Part shown: one piece after another, positions 35,052 through 43,326 of the stretch | Position numbering within the stretch: the first letter of the stretch is position 1 | Layout: every line of letters begins with the position of its first letter | NCBI GenBank assembly: GCA_947625935.1 | Contig: CANQQE010000007.1 | Span: 77,724 to 138,213, forward strand | Direction of reading: 5' to 3' | Source of the DNA: an uncultured Muribaculaceae bacterium | Lineage (GTDB): Bacteria; Bacteroidota; Bacteroidia; Bacteroidales; Muribaculaceae | Length of the DNA: 60,490 nucleotides | Program-made: the position numbers and the translations under genes | The notes under the pieces: generated by a model | What the model was told of the DNA's origin: nothing | The model's input: only the letters and a program-made list of their open reading frames with translations | Databases searched by the model: none

Positions 35052-36566
35052 ATGAATAAGACCTATACAGACCATGAAGGCCGCATGTTCCATTCGATTC
35101 AAGCAATGGGCGACTACTGGGGCGTCCCGGAATCAACACTGCACAACCGGCTTTTTAACTTAAAAATGCCGGTCAAAGACGCTCTGACCATGAATGCCGA
35201 ACAGACATTCAAAATACGCTTTGCATGCGAAGACCATCTCGGCAACAAATACGAGTCAAAAGCCAAAATGTGCGAAGCATACGGTATTCCCAGAGCAGTC
35301 TATTTCAGCCGGATCGGCCTTGGCTGGTCGGTAAAAGATGCTCTCACGACGCCTATCATGAAGGTCCCGTCTACGAGCATCGCTGCCGTCGACCATACCG
35401 GCCGAAAATTTGACAGCGTGAATGCGATGTGCAAATTCTGGAAGATCTCCAGAAGCACTTACCGGGCCAGGATCGACCAGGGCTGGACGATCAAAGACGC
35501 GCTGACCAAGCCGAAAAAAAAGACCGACATGGCCCGCCAGTCATGGACAGATCATCTCGGCAATAAATACGAATCGCTGAACAAAATGTGCGAAGCCTAC
35601 GGCATCAACCATTATATCTTTAATACGAGATATAAAAAGCTGGGCTGGCCGCTGGAACGATGCCTGACAGAACCGCTCGTAATCGCTTCCCGTGAAGTGA
35701 CCGACGAATTCGGCCATACATTTCTGTCAGCCACGGACGCGGCAAATTTCTATAAGCTGCCGTCTTACTGTTTTCAAGACAGGAATTTCACGACAAAATC
35801 ATTCCGGCGGGCCGTGGACGCGGCATTCAAAGATTATCGAATTGCAGGAACTGACATTACTGTCAAGAAAATAGTCTCTTGGCCGTTCTTTTTGTGCATC
35901 GAGAATAACAGCGAAATCATGCTGGATCTGCGCGAGATCCTGGACATGTATCACAACAGCCCGGAATTCCAGCCAGTCCCGGCCCGCATAACGAAAGACG
36001 ATTATTTTAAAGTTCTAAAGCTCATAAAATTCCCGGTCTACCAGGTCAAGATCAAAGATAAGCAAAAACTGATGACCTACTGGGAAATTATGAAATATGT
36101 GCACGACACAAATTTCGGCCTGTCAGCCGGCACTTATCATAATCAAACGAACACAAGGGGGTATATGAATACGATGGACAACACTAAGTATTACGATATC
36201 TATCTCTGGATTCCCGGCGGCGCCGGTGATTATCCGGACGACATTGTCCTGCATGTTTCCGAAGGCACAGGCGACAACCTGCTGCCTGAAGATATCGACG
36301 AAGGCTGGACGGACTATGTGGATTACGAGATATTCACGAAAGACTCAGGTATTAACGATCCAGAAGATTCAGGCATGGTCATGCTCACCAAACCGCTGCG
36401 CAAACAATATGCGTCACTTGATGAGATCCTGCCGGAAGTATATGCCGAAGCCTTCGGCGAAGAACCGGCCGTTACGCGTTATTTGAACGGCGGACCTGAC
36501 AACCGGGCGGAGATTTCCGCCGATGAGTTCCAAAAGATCCTGGAAGAGAAAGGGGTATTTTCATGA
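35052..36566 (+). CDS. Tandem HTH-like repeat protein, five modules, with extra C-terminal domains
   Basis: 504 residues. Repeats begin at residues 7, 61, 114, 167 and 218, with the same pattern as the paralogue at 32968 (DHLGNKYES...MCEAYGI). The tail PFFLCIENNSEIMLDLREIL corresponds to the tail of the paralogue. It adds about 200 residues with no recognised family, acidic in parts. The two proteins most likely arose by duplication followed by gain and loss of modules. DNA binding is inferred. It overlaps the secreted nuclease gene by 4 bp. Confidence 0.77.
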   Translation: MNKTYTDHEGRMFHSIQAMGDYWGVPESTLHNRLFNLKMPVKDALTMNAEQTFKIRFACEDHLGNKYESKAKMCEAYGIPRAVYFSRIGLGWSVKDALTTPIMKVPSTSIAAVDHTGRKFDSVNAMCKFWKISRSTYRARIDQGWTIKDALTKPKKKTDMARQSWTDHLGNKYESLNKMCEAYGINHYIFNTRYKKLGWPLERCLTEPLVIASREVTDEFGHTFLSATDAANFYKLPSYCFQDRNFTTKSFRRAVDAAFKDYRIAGTDITVKKIVSWPFFLCIENNSEIMLDLREILDMYHNSPEFQPVPARITKDDYFKVLKLIKFPVYQVKIKDKQKLMTYWEIMKYVHDTNFGLSAGTYHNQTNTRGYMNTMDNTKYYDIYLWIPGGAGDYPDDIVLHVSEGTGDNLLPEDIDEGWTDYVDYEIFTKDSGINDPEDSGMVMLTKPLRKQYASLDEILPEVYAEAFGEEPAVTRYLNGGPDNRAEISADEFQKILEEKGVFS

Positions 36567-37261
36567 AGAAAGCAAAGATCAGTTTCCTGGTACTGCTCGG
36601 TGCGGTACTATATTTCGTCTTCGCTCAGTTCACGCCGGGCGAGACGCCCGCAGCGACAGACCAGGCTGAAGCCGCGTCTGGTTACGAGTACATGGACATC
36701 AGTCAGCCCTATGTGGCCGTCGGCGACGGCATGCCCGGCTTTAGCGAAGAAGACCTGACTACCGATCCGTTCGAGTATTATTCCGGGCTGGATTCCCTCG
36801 GACGCTGCGGCGTGGCTTATGCCAACATCTGCGAAGAACTCATGCCCACGGAAGAACGCGGCGAGATCGGCAGCATCAAGCCGTCCGGCTGGCATACCGT
36901 AAAATACGAAGGCATCGACGGCAATTATCTGTACAACAGGTGCCACCTGATCGGATTCCAGTTAGCAGGCGAAAATGCCAACAAGCACAACCTGATCACC
37001 GGCACCAGGTACTTAAACGTCGAAGGCATACTGCCGTTTGAGAACCAGATCGCAGATTATATTCATGAAAATCCCGGTCATCATGTGCTGTACCGCGTCA
37101 CACCGGATTTTCAGGACGACGAACTCGTCTGCCGGGGCGTCTATCTGGAAGCCAGATCCGTCGAAGACGATGGCTGCGTCTTTTATGTGTACTGCTATAA
37201 TATCCAGCCCGGAATCGAGATCAATTACGCCACGGGCGAAAGCAAGCGTATAGACGAATAA
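36563..37261 (+). CDS. Secreted DNA/RNA non-specific endonuclease
   Basis: 232 residues with a signal peptide or anchor (KISFLVLLGAVLYFVFAQF). The nuclease core has YNRCHLIGFQLAGEN (general-base His, beta-beta-alpha metal fold) and NLITGTRYLNVEGILPFEN (catalytic Asn region), matching Spd/EndA-like streptococcal DNases. It should cut nucleic acid outside the cell without sequence preference. Secretion from a phage gene is notable. It ends just before the small-RNA promoter at 37264. Confidence 0.88.
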   Translation: MKKAKISFLVLLGAVLYFVFAQFTPGETPAATDQAEAASGYEYMDISQPYVAVGDGMPGFSEEDLTTDPFEYYSGLDSLGRCGVAYANICEELMPTEERGEIGSIKPSGWHTVKYEGIDGNYLYNRCHLIGFQLAGENANKHNLITGTRYLNVEGILPFENQIADYIHENPGHHVLYRVTPDFQDDELVCRGVYLEARSVEDDGCVFYVYCYNIQPGIEINYATGESKRIDE

Positions 37262-37263
37262 CA

Positions 37264-37292
37264 TTGACTTTTCACCGTTATCATGATATATT
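37264..37292 (+). promoter_or_regulatory. Promoter of small-RNA locus 1
   Basis: TTGACT (37264-37269), 17-nt spacer ending in TGA, TATATT (37287-37292). The same TGA-TATNNT arrangement occurs before the tmRNA and before small-RNA locus 2. Confidence 0.72.
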
Positions 37293-37298
37293 AAATGC

Positions 37299-37386
37299 GT
37301 ACCCAGGATAAACTATAGCCATAGTTTACGCATTTGACGAGAGAGACATTTGCGGCAGGAACAGCGCGGTAACACGCGCTGTTTTT
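37299..37386 (+). ncRNA. Candidate small RNA 1 with its own terminator
   Basis: About 88 nt from the predicted start to a rho-independent terminator. It contains a hairpin AAACTAT-agcc-ATAGTTT (37310-37327) and ends with ACAGCGCG/CGCGCTGT (37361-37368 with 37375-37382) followed by T's. No open frame of note. It could be a stand-alone RNA or an attenuator leader for the VRR-NUC gene at 37412. Confidence 0.6.
37361..37386 (+). terminator. Rho-independent terminator of small RNA 1
   Basis: 8-bp GC-rich stem ACAGCGCG/CGCGCTGT with loop GTAACA, immediately followed by a T-run (37382-37386). Confidence 0.78.
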
Positions 37387-37411
37387 GCGTGCATAAAAAA
37401 GGAGTGAGATC

Positions 37412-37723
37412 ATGCCCAAAAAAGAGAACCAGAAAGAAAATCCCGTAGAGACGCATCTTGTGGATGAATGTAAGAAATATGACATCTATATCGACAAATA
37501 TATCGCAGGACGCCGCGGCGTGCCGGACCGTTTAATGATCTACAATGGAAAACATGTTTTCGCCGAACTCAAAGCCCCCGGCAAACATCCGACAGAGCTG
37601 CAGTTGGCCGTCCACGAGCTGCTCAGATCCTACGGCGCCGATGTCCGCGTGATCGACAGCAAAGAAAAAGCGGACGAGCTTGTTGCAGAACTGCTCAAAA
37701 CCAAAAAACCCAGAAAGAAGTGA
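37412..37723 (+). CDS. VRR-NUC domain nuclease
   Basis: 103 residues, a minimal VRR-NUC domain: ETHLVDECKKYDI, GRRGVPDRLMI (Asp), HVFAELKAPGK (Glu-x-Lys) and ELQLAVHELL (Gln). VRR-NUC proteins are PD-(D/E)xK-type nucleases; stand-alone phage forms are probably Holliday-junction or branched-DNA nucleases. Start follows AAAAGGAG. Located behind small-RNA locus 1. Confidence 0.86.
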   Translation: MPKKENQKENPVETHLVDECKKYDIYIDKYIAGRRGVPDRLMIYNGKHVFAELKAPGKHPTELQLAVHELLRSYGADVRVIDSKEKADELVAELLKTKKPRKK

Positions 37724-37727
37724 ATGT

Positions 37728-38279
37728 ATGAAAAACGTATTATATGACCTGCTTGAAAGAAACCAGAACAACGCCGTGTTCTTCGATATGGACGGCGTGA
37801 TCGCCGTTTATGAGCACGAAGCCTATAAATGGGGGCCATTCGGTGCAAAACCCTTATTCGCCATGCAGGAAATGCACTATTTTTTGAACGTGGACCGCGA
37901 CGAACGCGCCTACCACATGTTAAAGATATGCTGCTCGGCCGGCGTTCCGACTTATTTACTATCAAAGGCCGACCCCTCGCTTCCATGGGTACGCGAAGAC
38001 AAGCTGTTATGGGCAAAGCATTTCGTCCCTGAAATCCCGGAGGATCATATCATCATCGCAGATTCCGACAAAGCCGAGACCATCATGGTGAAGCACCAGA
38101 TATCAGAGTTAAAGCCTAACATGATCCTGATCGACGATTTCAATGCGAACCTGCAGGATTGGCGCAGCGCCGGCGGAACGGCCGTTAAATACTTGAATGG
38201 ACTGAACAGCAAGGATTCTTGGAACGGATACTGGGTAGACAGACTTCAGATCCCTGTTCCGGGGACCTTGTACGCATAG
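37728..38279 (+). CDS. HAD-like phosphatase (5'-nucleotidase type)
   Basis: 183 residues. FFDMDGVIAVYEHEAYKWG holds the DxD nucleophile motif (DMDGV); TYLLSKADPS is motif II (Ser); IIIADSDKAET and ILIDDFNANLQDW provide the acidic motif IV. Such small phage HAD proteins are often 5'-nucleotidases. Together with ThyX, the MazG-like proteins and a kinase it fits nucleotide-pool control. Start at 37728 chosen over 37724 by frame. Confidence 0.82.
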   Translation: MKNVLYDLLERNQNNAVFFDMDGVIAVYEHEAYKWGPFGAKPLFAMQEMHYFLNVDRDERAYHMLKICCSAGVPTYLLSKADPSLPWVREDKLLWAKHFVPEIPEDHIIIADSDKAETIMVKHQISELKPNMILIDDFNANLQDWRSAGGTAVKYLNGLNSKDSWNGYWVDRLQIPVPGTLYA

Positions 38280-38288
38280 CGGTCAGAA

Positions 38289-38360
38289 GCCCGTTTCCAG
38301 CGCGTCCGCGCCGGCAACGGGCATCGTAACATACGAAAATAAAAAGACAGCCGCAAGCTG
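38289..38360 (+). promoter_or_regulatory. Structured 5'-leader RNA element, copy B
   Basis: Outer stem GCCCGTT/AACGGGC (38289-38295 with 38316-38322) around inner hairpin GCGC-GTCC-GCGC (38300-38311); then TCGT/ACGA (38324-38336); then CAGC/GCTG (38348-38360). The inner loop GCGTCCGCGCCG and GAAAATAA then GACAGCCG are shared with copy A at 20868, while the outer stem bases differ and still pair. It lies between the HAD gene and the gene at 38396. Confidence 0.55.
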
Positions 38361-38395
38361 CCAGAAAAATTAAACATTTTTAGGAGGAGAAATAC

Positions 38396-38686
38396 ATGAA
38401 AACAGAGATGAAAATGATGAACGGAGCTGCTATCGGAGTAAAGGAGCGTATACGCGACTGTGACAGGAGAATGTGCGATACGTTTACTAACGCGGCGGAG
38501 ACGATCACGATCCGCGAATACATCAAACGTATGGACAATTTTGTTCATATTATGGGCGTTGCAGGTTCTGTCGACAGATACAGCGACCATCAGATCAGGC
38601 AGATGAGCCTGGACGACTTAGAGGCTGTTGTGCAGGAACTTGATTTTCTAAGACAGAACTGCTTTAATGCCGCGGCTCTTGCATAA
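38396..38686 (+). CDS. Small hypothetical protein downstream of RNA element B
   Basis: 96 residues, helical, charged, start after AGGAGGAG. No family recognised. Its leader carries structured element B, so it may be under cis control. Confidence 0.7.
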   Translation: MKTEMKMMNGAAIGVKERIRDCDRRMCDTFTNAAETITIREYIKRMDNFVHIMGVAGSVDRYSDHQIRQMSLDDLEAVVQELDFLRQNCFNAAALA

Positions 38687-38710
38687 AAGTCTGTATAGGA
38701 GGAACTCATT

Positions 38711-38938
38711 ATGTTAAAGCAGTACATCATTGCAATCGAACACGGCGAACCCGCAAAACCAATGATCATCACGAAAAACCAGTCAGATCCGCTCAAATAT
38801 GAACCGGTCACTGATTTTGATGACAAAGAACAGGCCGAAAAAGCGTTAGCTTATATCCAGAAAATCGGTGTCGACGCCTATCTGGCCGAAGTCCTGAACG
38901 GTCTTGACGACAGCCGGTTCAAGAAAGGAGAATCATGA
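38711..38938 (+). CDS. Small hypothetical protein
   Basis: 75 residues, acidic, start after AGGAGG; overlaps the next gene by 4 bp (ATGA). No family recognised. Confidence 0.68.
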   Translation: MLKQYIIAIEHGEPAKPMIITKNQSDPLKYEPVTDFDDKEQAEKALAYIQKIGVDAYLAEVLNGLDDSRFKKGES

Positions 38939-39651
38939 GAGAAGACCCTGCAGTTTACGTACCAATCCGTTATCACGAGCTCTGTGATAAAGCAGACCAG
39001 GCCGGAACAGACCTGATCAAATATATGTTCTCTACCGGTCAAATAGAAAGCAAAGCCGGCGGCAGCTGGCAGACGGAAAGCGCTGGCAAACAGATCTATA
39101 TCAACCAGTGCGATATTCTCACAAAACTGATCCAGTGGACCGGCCGCTATGTGGAACACTATGCTTCAGACCTGTTCATCACATGGACGACTATGTTAAA
39201 AGAGATGAACAGTGTAAAATTCCATGAAGCCGGAGAACTCCATGGTGCCGAAGCCAATAAAAAGCGCTACGTGTTCGCGCTCCGCGAAAGCGGCGTAGAC
39301 CATGATCGGTTCTTCCTGGCCAGGCTGCACGACATGAACATTGATCACTATTACCGTAAGATCTTTATTCTGGAAAATACAATATTGAAGACTGAAATCA
39401 CTTCGGTCTTAAAAAGCGTATCAATCCCCAGCAGCCTATCAAAAGAAGTGCGCGATTACATTCAGGCCGCTGACGAAGCGACAGCCGAGGCGAACCGCCG
39501 GAACAGACTGATCACGGCCATCACAACGGAATTCGAGGACCGGATATACAGCTGGACCAAAAACAGCGCTATGCGGGAAGAGTATTGGAAGAATCTGTCC
39601 GATGAAGAATTCAACACCGAATGGTGGAAACTGATCGGCAAGAAAGAATAA
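38935..39651 (+). CDS. Hypothetical helical protein
   Basis: 238 residues, mostly helical and charged, no membrane segment. Translationally coupled to the preceding gene. No family recognised. Confidence 0.72.
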   Translation: MREDPAVYVPIRYHELCDKADQAGTDLIKYMFSTGQIESKAGGSWQTESAGKQIYINQCDILTKLIQWTGRYVEHYASDLFITWTTMLKEMNSVKFHEAGELHGAEANKKRYVFALRESGVDHDRFFLARLHDMNIDHYYRKIFILENTILKTEITSVLKSVSIPSSLSKEVRDYIQAADEATAEANRRNRLITAITTEFEDRIYSWTKNSAMREEYWKNLSDEEFNTEWWKLIGKKE

Positions 39652-39669
39652 GCAAAGAAGGTGAGAAGA

Positions 39670-39963
39670 ATGACGATAACGGGCAATAAAATATGCCCGA
39701 ACTGCAATCGTCCGATGATCGTTATATCAGGTGCAGACACACAGGAATGCCCCTACTGCAAGATCGTTTATCACAGCAGCCAGTTCGACATTCCCGTGCT
39801 CTACTGCCCTACAGAAAAACAAAAAAATACGATCGCGTTCATCAATAAAACGCTCAATCTCAGTTTAAATCCCCTGACAAAAAACGAGGCTTACAGGTCC
39901 ATTGATCGATATCTGGAGCCTGCCAGGGAAAGAGTAAATAACGTTATGCTTTGCGACGATTAG
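39670..39963 (+). CDS. Small zinc-ribbon protein
   Basis: 97 residues from the ATG at 39670; a GTG at 39661 overlaps the ribosome binding site AAGAAGGTGA. ICPNCNRPM and CPYCKIVYH form a two-CxxC zinc site at the N-terminus. The C-terminal part is a basic helical region. Possible DNA- or RNA-binding protein. Confidence 0.72.
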   Translation: MTITGNKICPNCNRPMIVISGADTQECPYCKIVYHSSQFDIPVLYCPTEKQKNTIAFINKTLNLSLNPLTKNEAYRSIDRYLEPARERVNNVMLCDD

Positions 39964-39978
39964 CAGAAAGGAGCAGAC

Positions 39979-40872
39979 ATGATCTATCTGATTGCCGGTC
40001 GTTCCGGCACTGGAAAAGATTTTTTAGCACAAAAACTGGCCGAAAAGGGCTTAAAAGTATTAAAATCCTATACGACCAGACCGCGCCGCAGTGCGTCTGA
40101 AGATACGCACATTTTTATCTCAGAAAGAGAGGCGCTTGATTACACCGACCGGGTAGCTGAAACGAACATCAACGGTTACGAATATTTCGCGACCAGAGAA
40201 CAAGTCGAAGAATCTGACGTCTATATCATTGACCCGAACGGAATCGACAAATTGACAGCCAACATGCCGGATACGGAGTTCAAGATCATTTATATGGTCG
40301 CAGACAACGAATCCAGCCGGCGGGAACAGGCGATTGCCAGAGCAGACGACGTCCGCGCCGAATTGATGGTCTTTGAATCCCGGAACGCCTCAGAGAAAAA
40401 ACAATTCGACCAATTCGAGAAACGCATCTTAAAATCGAGACGTTCAGCTGACATATTTCCTGATAATGTTTACAGCGCAGTTGTATTTACGAACGATTAT
40501 ACTGAAAAAACCATCGACAGATTTGTCAACAAGATCCTGACAGATAAACAGCGGATAAGACACATGAAGAACATCATATGGGAATGCGTGAACCTCGGCA
40601 TCTTGGAAGAATCAGACGTTTACGATTCTAGGCGCAACGAACCTCGTATTATCTTTCATGGAAGAAGAACCCGCACAAACGAACCTGTAACGATCGACAG
40701 CTCGCTGGAACACTGTGCGGCGCAGGCGCTGCGTGATCCTAATTTCATGTACCATTTGATGAGAGAATATATCATCAAATCGCCCCGCTTTGAACAGTAC
40801 GAGCCTGTGGCAGATTTCAGCAAATACTTCCCGGACAAAGCAGTCTGGGCAGAAAACAGCAAGGAGGACTGA
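39979..40872 (+). CDS. Guanylate-kinase-like P-loop protein
   Basis: 297 residues. GRSGTGKDFL (P-loop, residues 8-15) and YTTRPRRSASEDTHIFIS resemble guanylate kinase (the YTTRPRR block contacts the base). The central YEYFATREQVEESDVYIIDP also fits. Residues after about 175 are an extra domain of unknown type, so it is longer than Gmk (about 205). It may phosphorylate a (deoxy)nucleotide monophosphate, as phage kinases do. Confidence 0.78.
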   Translation: MIYLIAGRSGTGKDFLAQKLAEKGLKVLKSYTTRPRRSASEDTHIFISEREALDYTDRVAETNINGYEYFATREQVEESDVYIIDPNGIDKLTANMPDTEFKIIYMVADNESSRREQAIARADDVRAELMVFESRNASEKKQFDQFEKRILKSRRSADIFPDNVYSAVVFTNDYTEKTIDRFVNKILTDKQRIRHMKNIIWECVNLGILEESDVYDSRRNEPRIIFHGRRTRTNEPVTIDSSLEHCAAQALRDPNFMYHLMREYIIKSPRFEQYEPVADFSKYFPDKAVWAENSKED

Positions 40873-40874
40873 AT

Positions 40875-41201
40875 ATGTTAGACGTGTACGCATATCTGAC
40901 CGACGACAATGTATCTCTGTATGCCGTCTATAAACCGTATTTTGTGAAACACGCTGCATTGGACGACGGTAGTTCGGATCTGGAATATCCGGACGTCAAA
41001 CCTTATTCCAAGATCGAGAGCCGCCTGGAGAAGATCTGCTTTGCGGAATCTTCAACAACGCGCAGCCTGTTCGAGTATCATGATAAAATCAGGCCCCTGA
41101 CACCCGCCACGATCAAAGCCATGATGGTAAAACACAACATCAACATGATCTTTGACTGCGAGGCGTACAATACATACATCCGGCGGATGGCACAGAAATA
41201 A
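40875..41201 (+). CDS. Small hypothetical protein
   Basis: 108 residues, soluble, 2 bp after the kinase-like gene, ribosome binding site AAGGAGG inside it. No family recognised. Confidence 0.68.
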   Translation: MLDVYAYLTDDNVSLYAVYKPYFVKHAALDDGSSDLEYPDVKPYSKIESRLEKICFAESSTTRSLFEYHDKIRPLTPATIKAMMVKHNINMIFDCEAYNTYIRRMAQK

Positions 41202-41235
41202 AAAAAACAACCAAGAAAAGGAGAAGCAAAGAGCT

Positions 41236-42180
41236 ATGAAGTATTTGAACGAGTATAAGCCTGGAGAGAACTTCTCAGGCATTTATTTAGTAAAAACGAC
41301 GACAACAGCGCTCACAAAAGCTGGGAAGCCTTATTATGGCTTGACTCTTCAGGATAAGAACGGCACGATGGAGGCTAAGATCTGGAACACGGATGCCGCC
41401 GAGATCAAGCCGTTCAAGGCTCTTGATTATGTCAGTGCGGCAGGTACCTGCGTGGACTTCGCGGGCACCGTACAGGCGCATCTTACCCAGATCAGGGTGG
41501 CACAGCCTTCGGAATATAACGTCGGTGATTATATCCCTGTTACGCCTGCTGATGTGAAAACTCTTTCCAGCCAGCTGGATAAAACGATCGAAGTCATCGA
41601 AGACCCGCACCTGCACGAACTCTGCGAGAACTTATTTATCAAGAACACAGAGTTCAGAGCGAAGTTCGAGTCATGGTCGGCAGCCAAGACAGTCCATCAT
41701 GCGTGCATGGGCGGCCTGCTTCATCACACGATCTCCGTCACAAGTATCTGCGCTTTCTTATGCCAGCAGTATCCCTGGCTCAACCGCGATTTATTGCTGA
41801 CTGCGGCATTGTGCCACGACATCGGCAAGACGCGCGAGCTGACGCAGTTCCCGGAAAACATTTTATCCGACGTAGGTTACTATGTCGGCCATGTCGTAAT
41901 GAGCTACGAAATGCTTACCAGGGAGATCGACAAGATCGCGGACTTTCCTGAGGAGTTAAAAGCACAGCTGCAGCACTGTATCCTGGCGCACCACGGCGAA
42001 CTGGAATTCGGCTCACCCAAAAAACCTATGATCAGCGAAGCCTTTGCGCTGGCCTATGCCGACCTGATTGATTCTAAAATGGAGATCCTCAGATCTGCGC
42101 TGGAGAACGCTGCGCCGGATGCGTGGACGCCCTACAACAAGTGGCTTGAAAATTACGTTCATCCGACTTATCATGCGTAA
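41236..42180 (+). CDS. yhaM: YhaM-type 3'-5' exoribonuclease
   Basis: 314 residues, the usual YhaM length. The N-terminal OB-fold (YYGLTLQDKNGTMEAKIWN) is followed by an HD domain: HHACMGGLLHHT (near residue 154), ALCHDIGKTREL (near 195) and CILAHHGELEFGSPKKP. In Bacillus and relatives YhaM degrades RNA, and DNA in vitro, from the 3' end. Here it could take part in host mRNA turnover or primer processing. Start at 41236, after AAAGGAG. Confidence 0.9.
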   Translation: MKYLNEYKPGENFSGIYLVKTTTTALTKAGKPYYGLTLQDKNGTMEAKIWNTDAAEIKPFKALDYVSAAGTCVDFAGTVQAHLTQIRVAQPSEYNVGDYIPVTPADVKTLSSQLDKTIEVIEDPHLHELCENLFIKNTEFRAKFESWSAAKTVHHACMGGLLHHTISVTSICAFLCQQYPWLNRDLLLTAALCHDIGKTRELTQFPENILSDVGYYVGHVVMSYEMLTREIDKIADFPEELKAQLQHCILAHHGELEFGSPKKPMISEAFALAYADLIDSKMEILRSALENAAPDAWTPYNKWLENYVHPTYHA

Positions 42181-42196
42181 AAGGAGGGGATCGTAT

Positions 42197-42628
42197 ATGG
42201 ACAGAAAAATTTTTATGACCATGATGGAAAACCTGAACGAGAAGCCGGCCGATATGAATAAATTCGAGGAATTCATGTCGGTCATCTACAATCAGGATCC
42301 CGGCGGCAAGAACATTTTTCTTGCAACAGCCGTCTCAGAACTGCTTGAGTTTGGGATCGAAATTACAAACTATATGAGAAACCGCGACAAAGACGGCCAC
42401 CTGCGCGAAGACATTCTGGAAGAAATGGCAGACGCGACAATGACCGTTCTTTTGATGAAATCAATACTGGACATCTCAAACGACGAGCTTTTGAAAGCGC
42501 TTGAAATCAAGACGGCCAGGTACGTCGCGGATAAAGGTGTCCAGATCATCTACGACCCGGAACTCAAAGGACCTGGAATGTACGAAGCATTCCGGCTGTA
42601 CAAAAAACTGACCGAAAAACGCGGTTGA
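42197..42628 (+). CDS. MazG-like NTP pyrophosphohydrolase
   Basis: 143 residues. AVSELLEFGIEI provides ExxE and REDILEEMADATMTVLLMK provides ExxD, the metal-binding helices of the MazG/all-alpha NTP pyrophosphatase fold. It would hydrolyse (d)NTPs or ppGpp-like nucleotides. A second MazG-like domain is fused to RNase H at 19071. Start at 42197 after AAGGAGG. Confidence 0.83.
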   Translation: MDRKIFMTMMENLNEKPADMNKFEEFMSVIYNQDPGGKNIFLATAVSELLEFGIEITNYMRNRDKDGHLREDILEEMADATMTVLLMKSILDISNDELLKALEIKTARYVADKGVQIIYDPELKGPGMYEAFRLYKKLTEKRG

Positions 42629-42658
42629 TAAATCTTAAAAAAAATGGAGGAAAAAACT

Positions 42659-42982
42659 ATGGATAAAAGTTACGTATGTTTCTTAGAGGACAGATTGAAC
42701 AACGGCACGATCTCGAAAAAGGTCTGTGTCTTGGACGGGATTGTATGTGGGGATCTGGATGAACGCTCCGGCGGCCGCGTCGAACTTGAGACGAGCCGCG
42801 GCGTATACCGTTCCAGAGAAGAGTTCACGCTGGAACAGTATAATGATTTAATTGCCATCGTATCCGGCTGCATCCGCGAAGGACGCATGATCGAGCTGGA
42901 CCATCCGTTCTACAAGTATCATCGCGCAGACGGTTATCATGAACGCATCGAGGAAGACAAGAAAGTCTTAGGGATCGACTAA
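42659..42982 (+). CDS. Small hypothetical protein
   Basis: 107 residues from the ATG at 42659, 9 bases after GGAGG; an in-frame ATG at 42644 lies in the ribosome binding site. Soluble, acidic. No family recognised. Confidence 0.68.
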   Translation: MDKSYVCFLEDRLNNGTISKKVCVLDGIVCGDLDERSGGRVELETSRGVYRSREEFTLEQYNDLIAIVSGCIREGRMIELDHPFYKYHRADGYHERIEEDKKVLGID

Positions 42983-43018
42983 GGCTACCGAAATCCTGAA
43001 GAAAGGAGGTATTATATC

Positions 43019-43258
43019 ATGAAAAAGAAAAACGTTTTTCTGCCCGTAATGGCCGCCGCGCTGCTGGTCTGTCTGTTCGTTTTAATGGCGTGCAGTGCGG
43101 CTATGACCGGCAATTCCGGCTATAAGGCAAAATACGCCGTCGAGCAGAGCATCAAAGCCGACAAACTGGCAAACATCAGCCGTTTTGAGAATAACGGAAG
43201 AAAATTTAATGCTGGCAGCAAACTGGAAGAGTCTGCAAAAAACATCAAGTTCAAGTAA
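43019..43258 (+). CDS. Small putative lipoprotein
   Basis: 79 residues. A basic start (MKKKN) and hydrophobic stretch end in LMACSA, a plausible lipobox with Cys as the lipidated residue. The mature part is short, basic and helical. Start after AAAGGAGG. Surface exposure could suggest a role in superinfection exclusion, which is only inference. Confidence 0.68.
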   Translation: MKKKNVFLPVMAAALLVCLFVLMACSAAMTGNSGYKAKYAVEQSIKADKLANISRFENNGRKFNAGSKLEESAKNIKFK

Positions 43259-43266
43259 TACCCGCG

Positions 43267-43302
43267 GACCGGGAGTGTCACAGCTTTCGGTCTGATTTTA
43301 TT
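43267..43302 (+). terminator. Possible weak terminator hairpin
   Basis: GACCG (43267-43271) pairs with CGGTC (43288-43292) and is followed by TGATTTTATT. The stem is short, so confidence is low. Confidence 0.35.
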
Positions 43303-43326
43303 AAAAAAAGAAAGGTGTGATATCAT

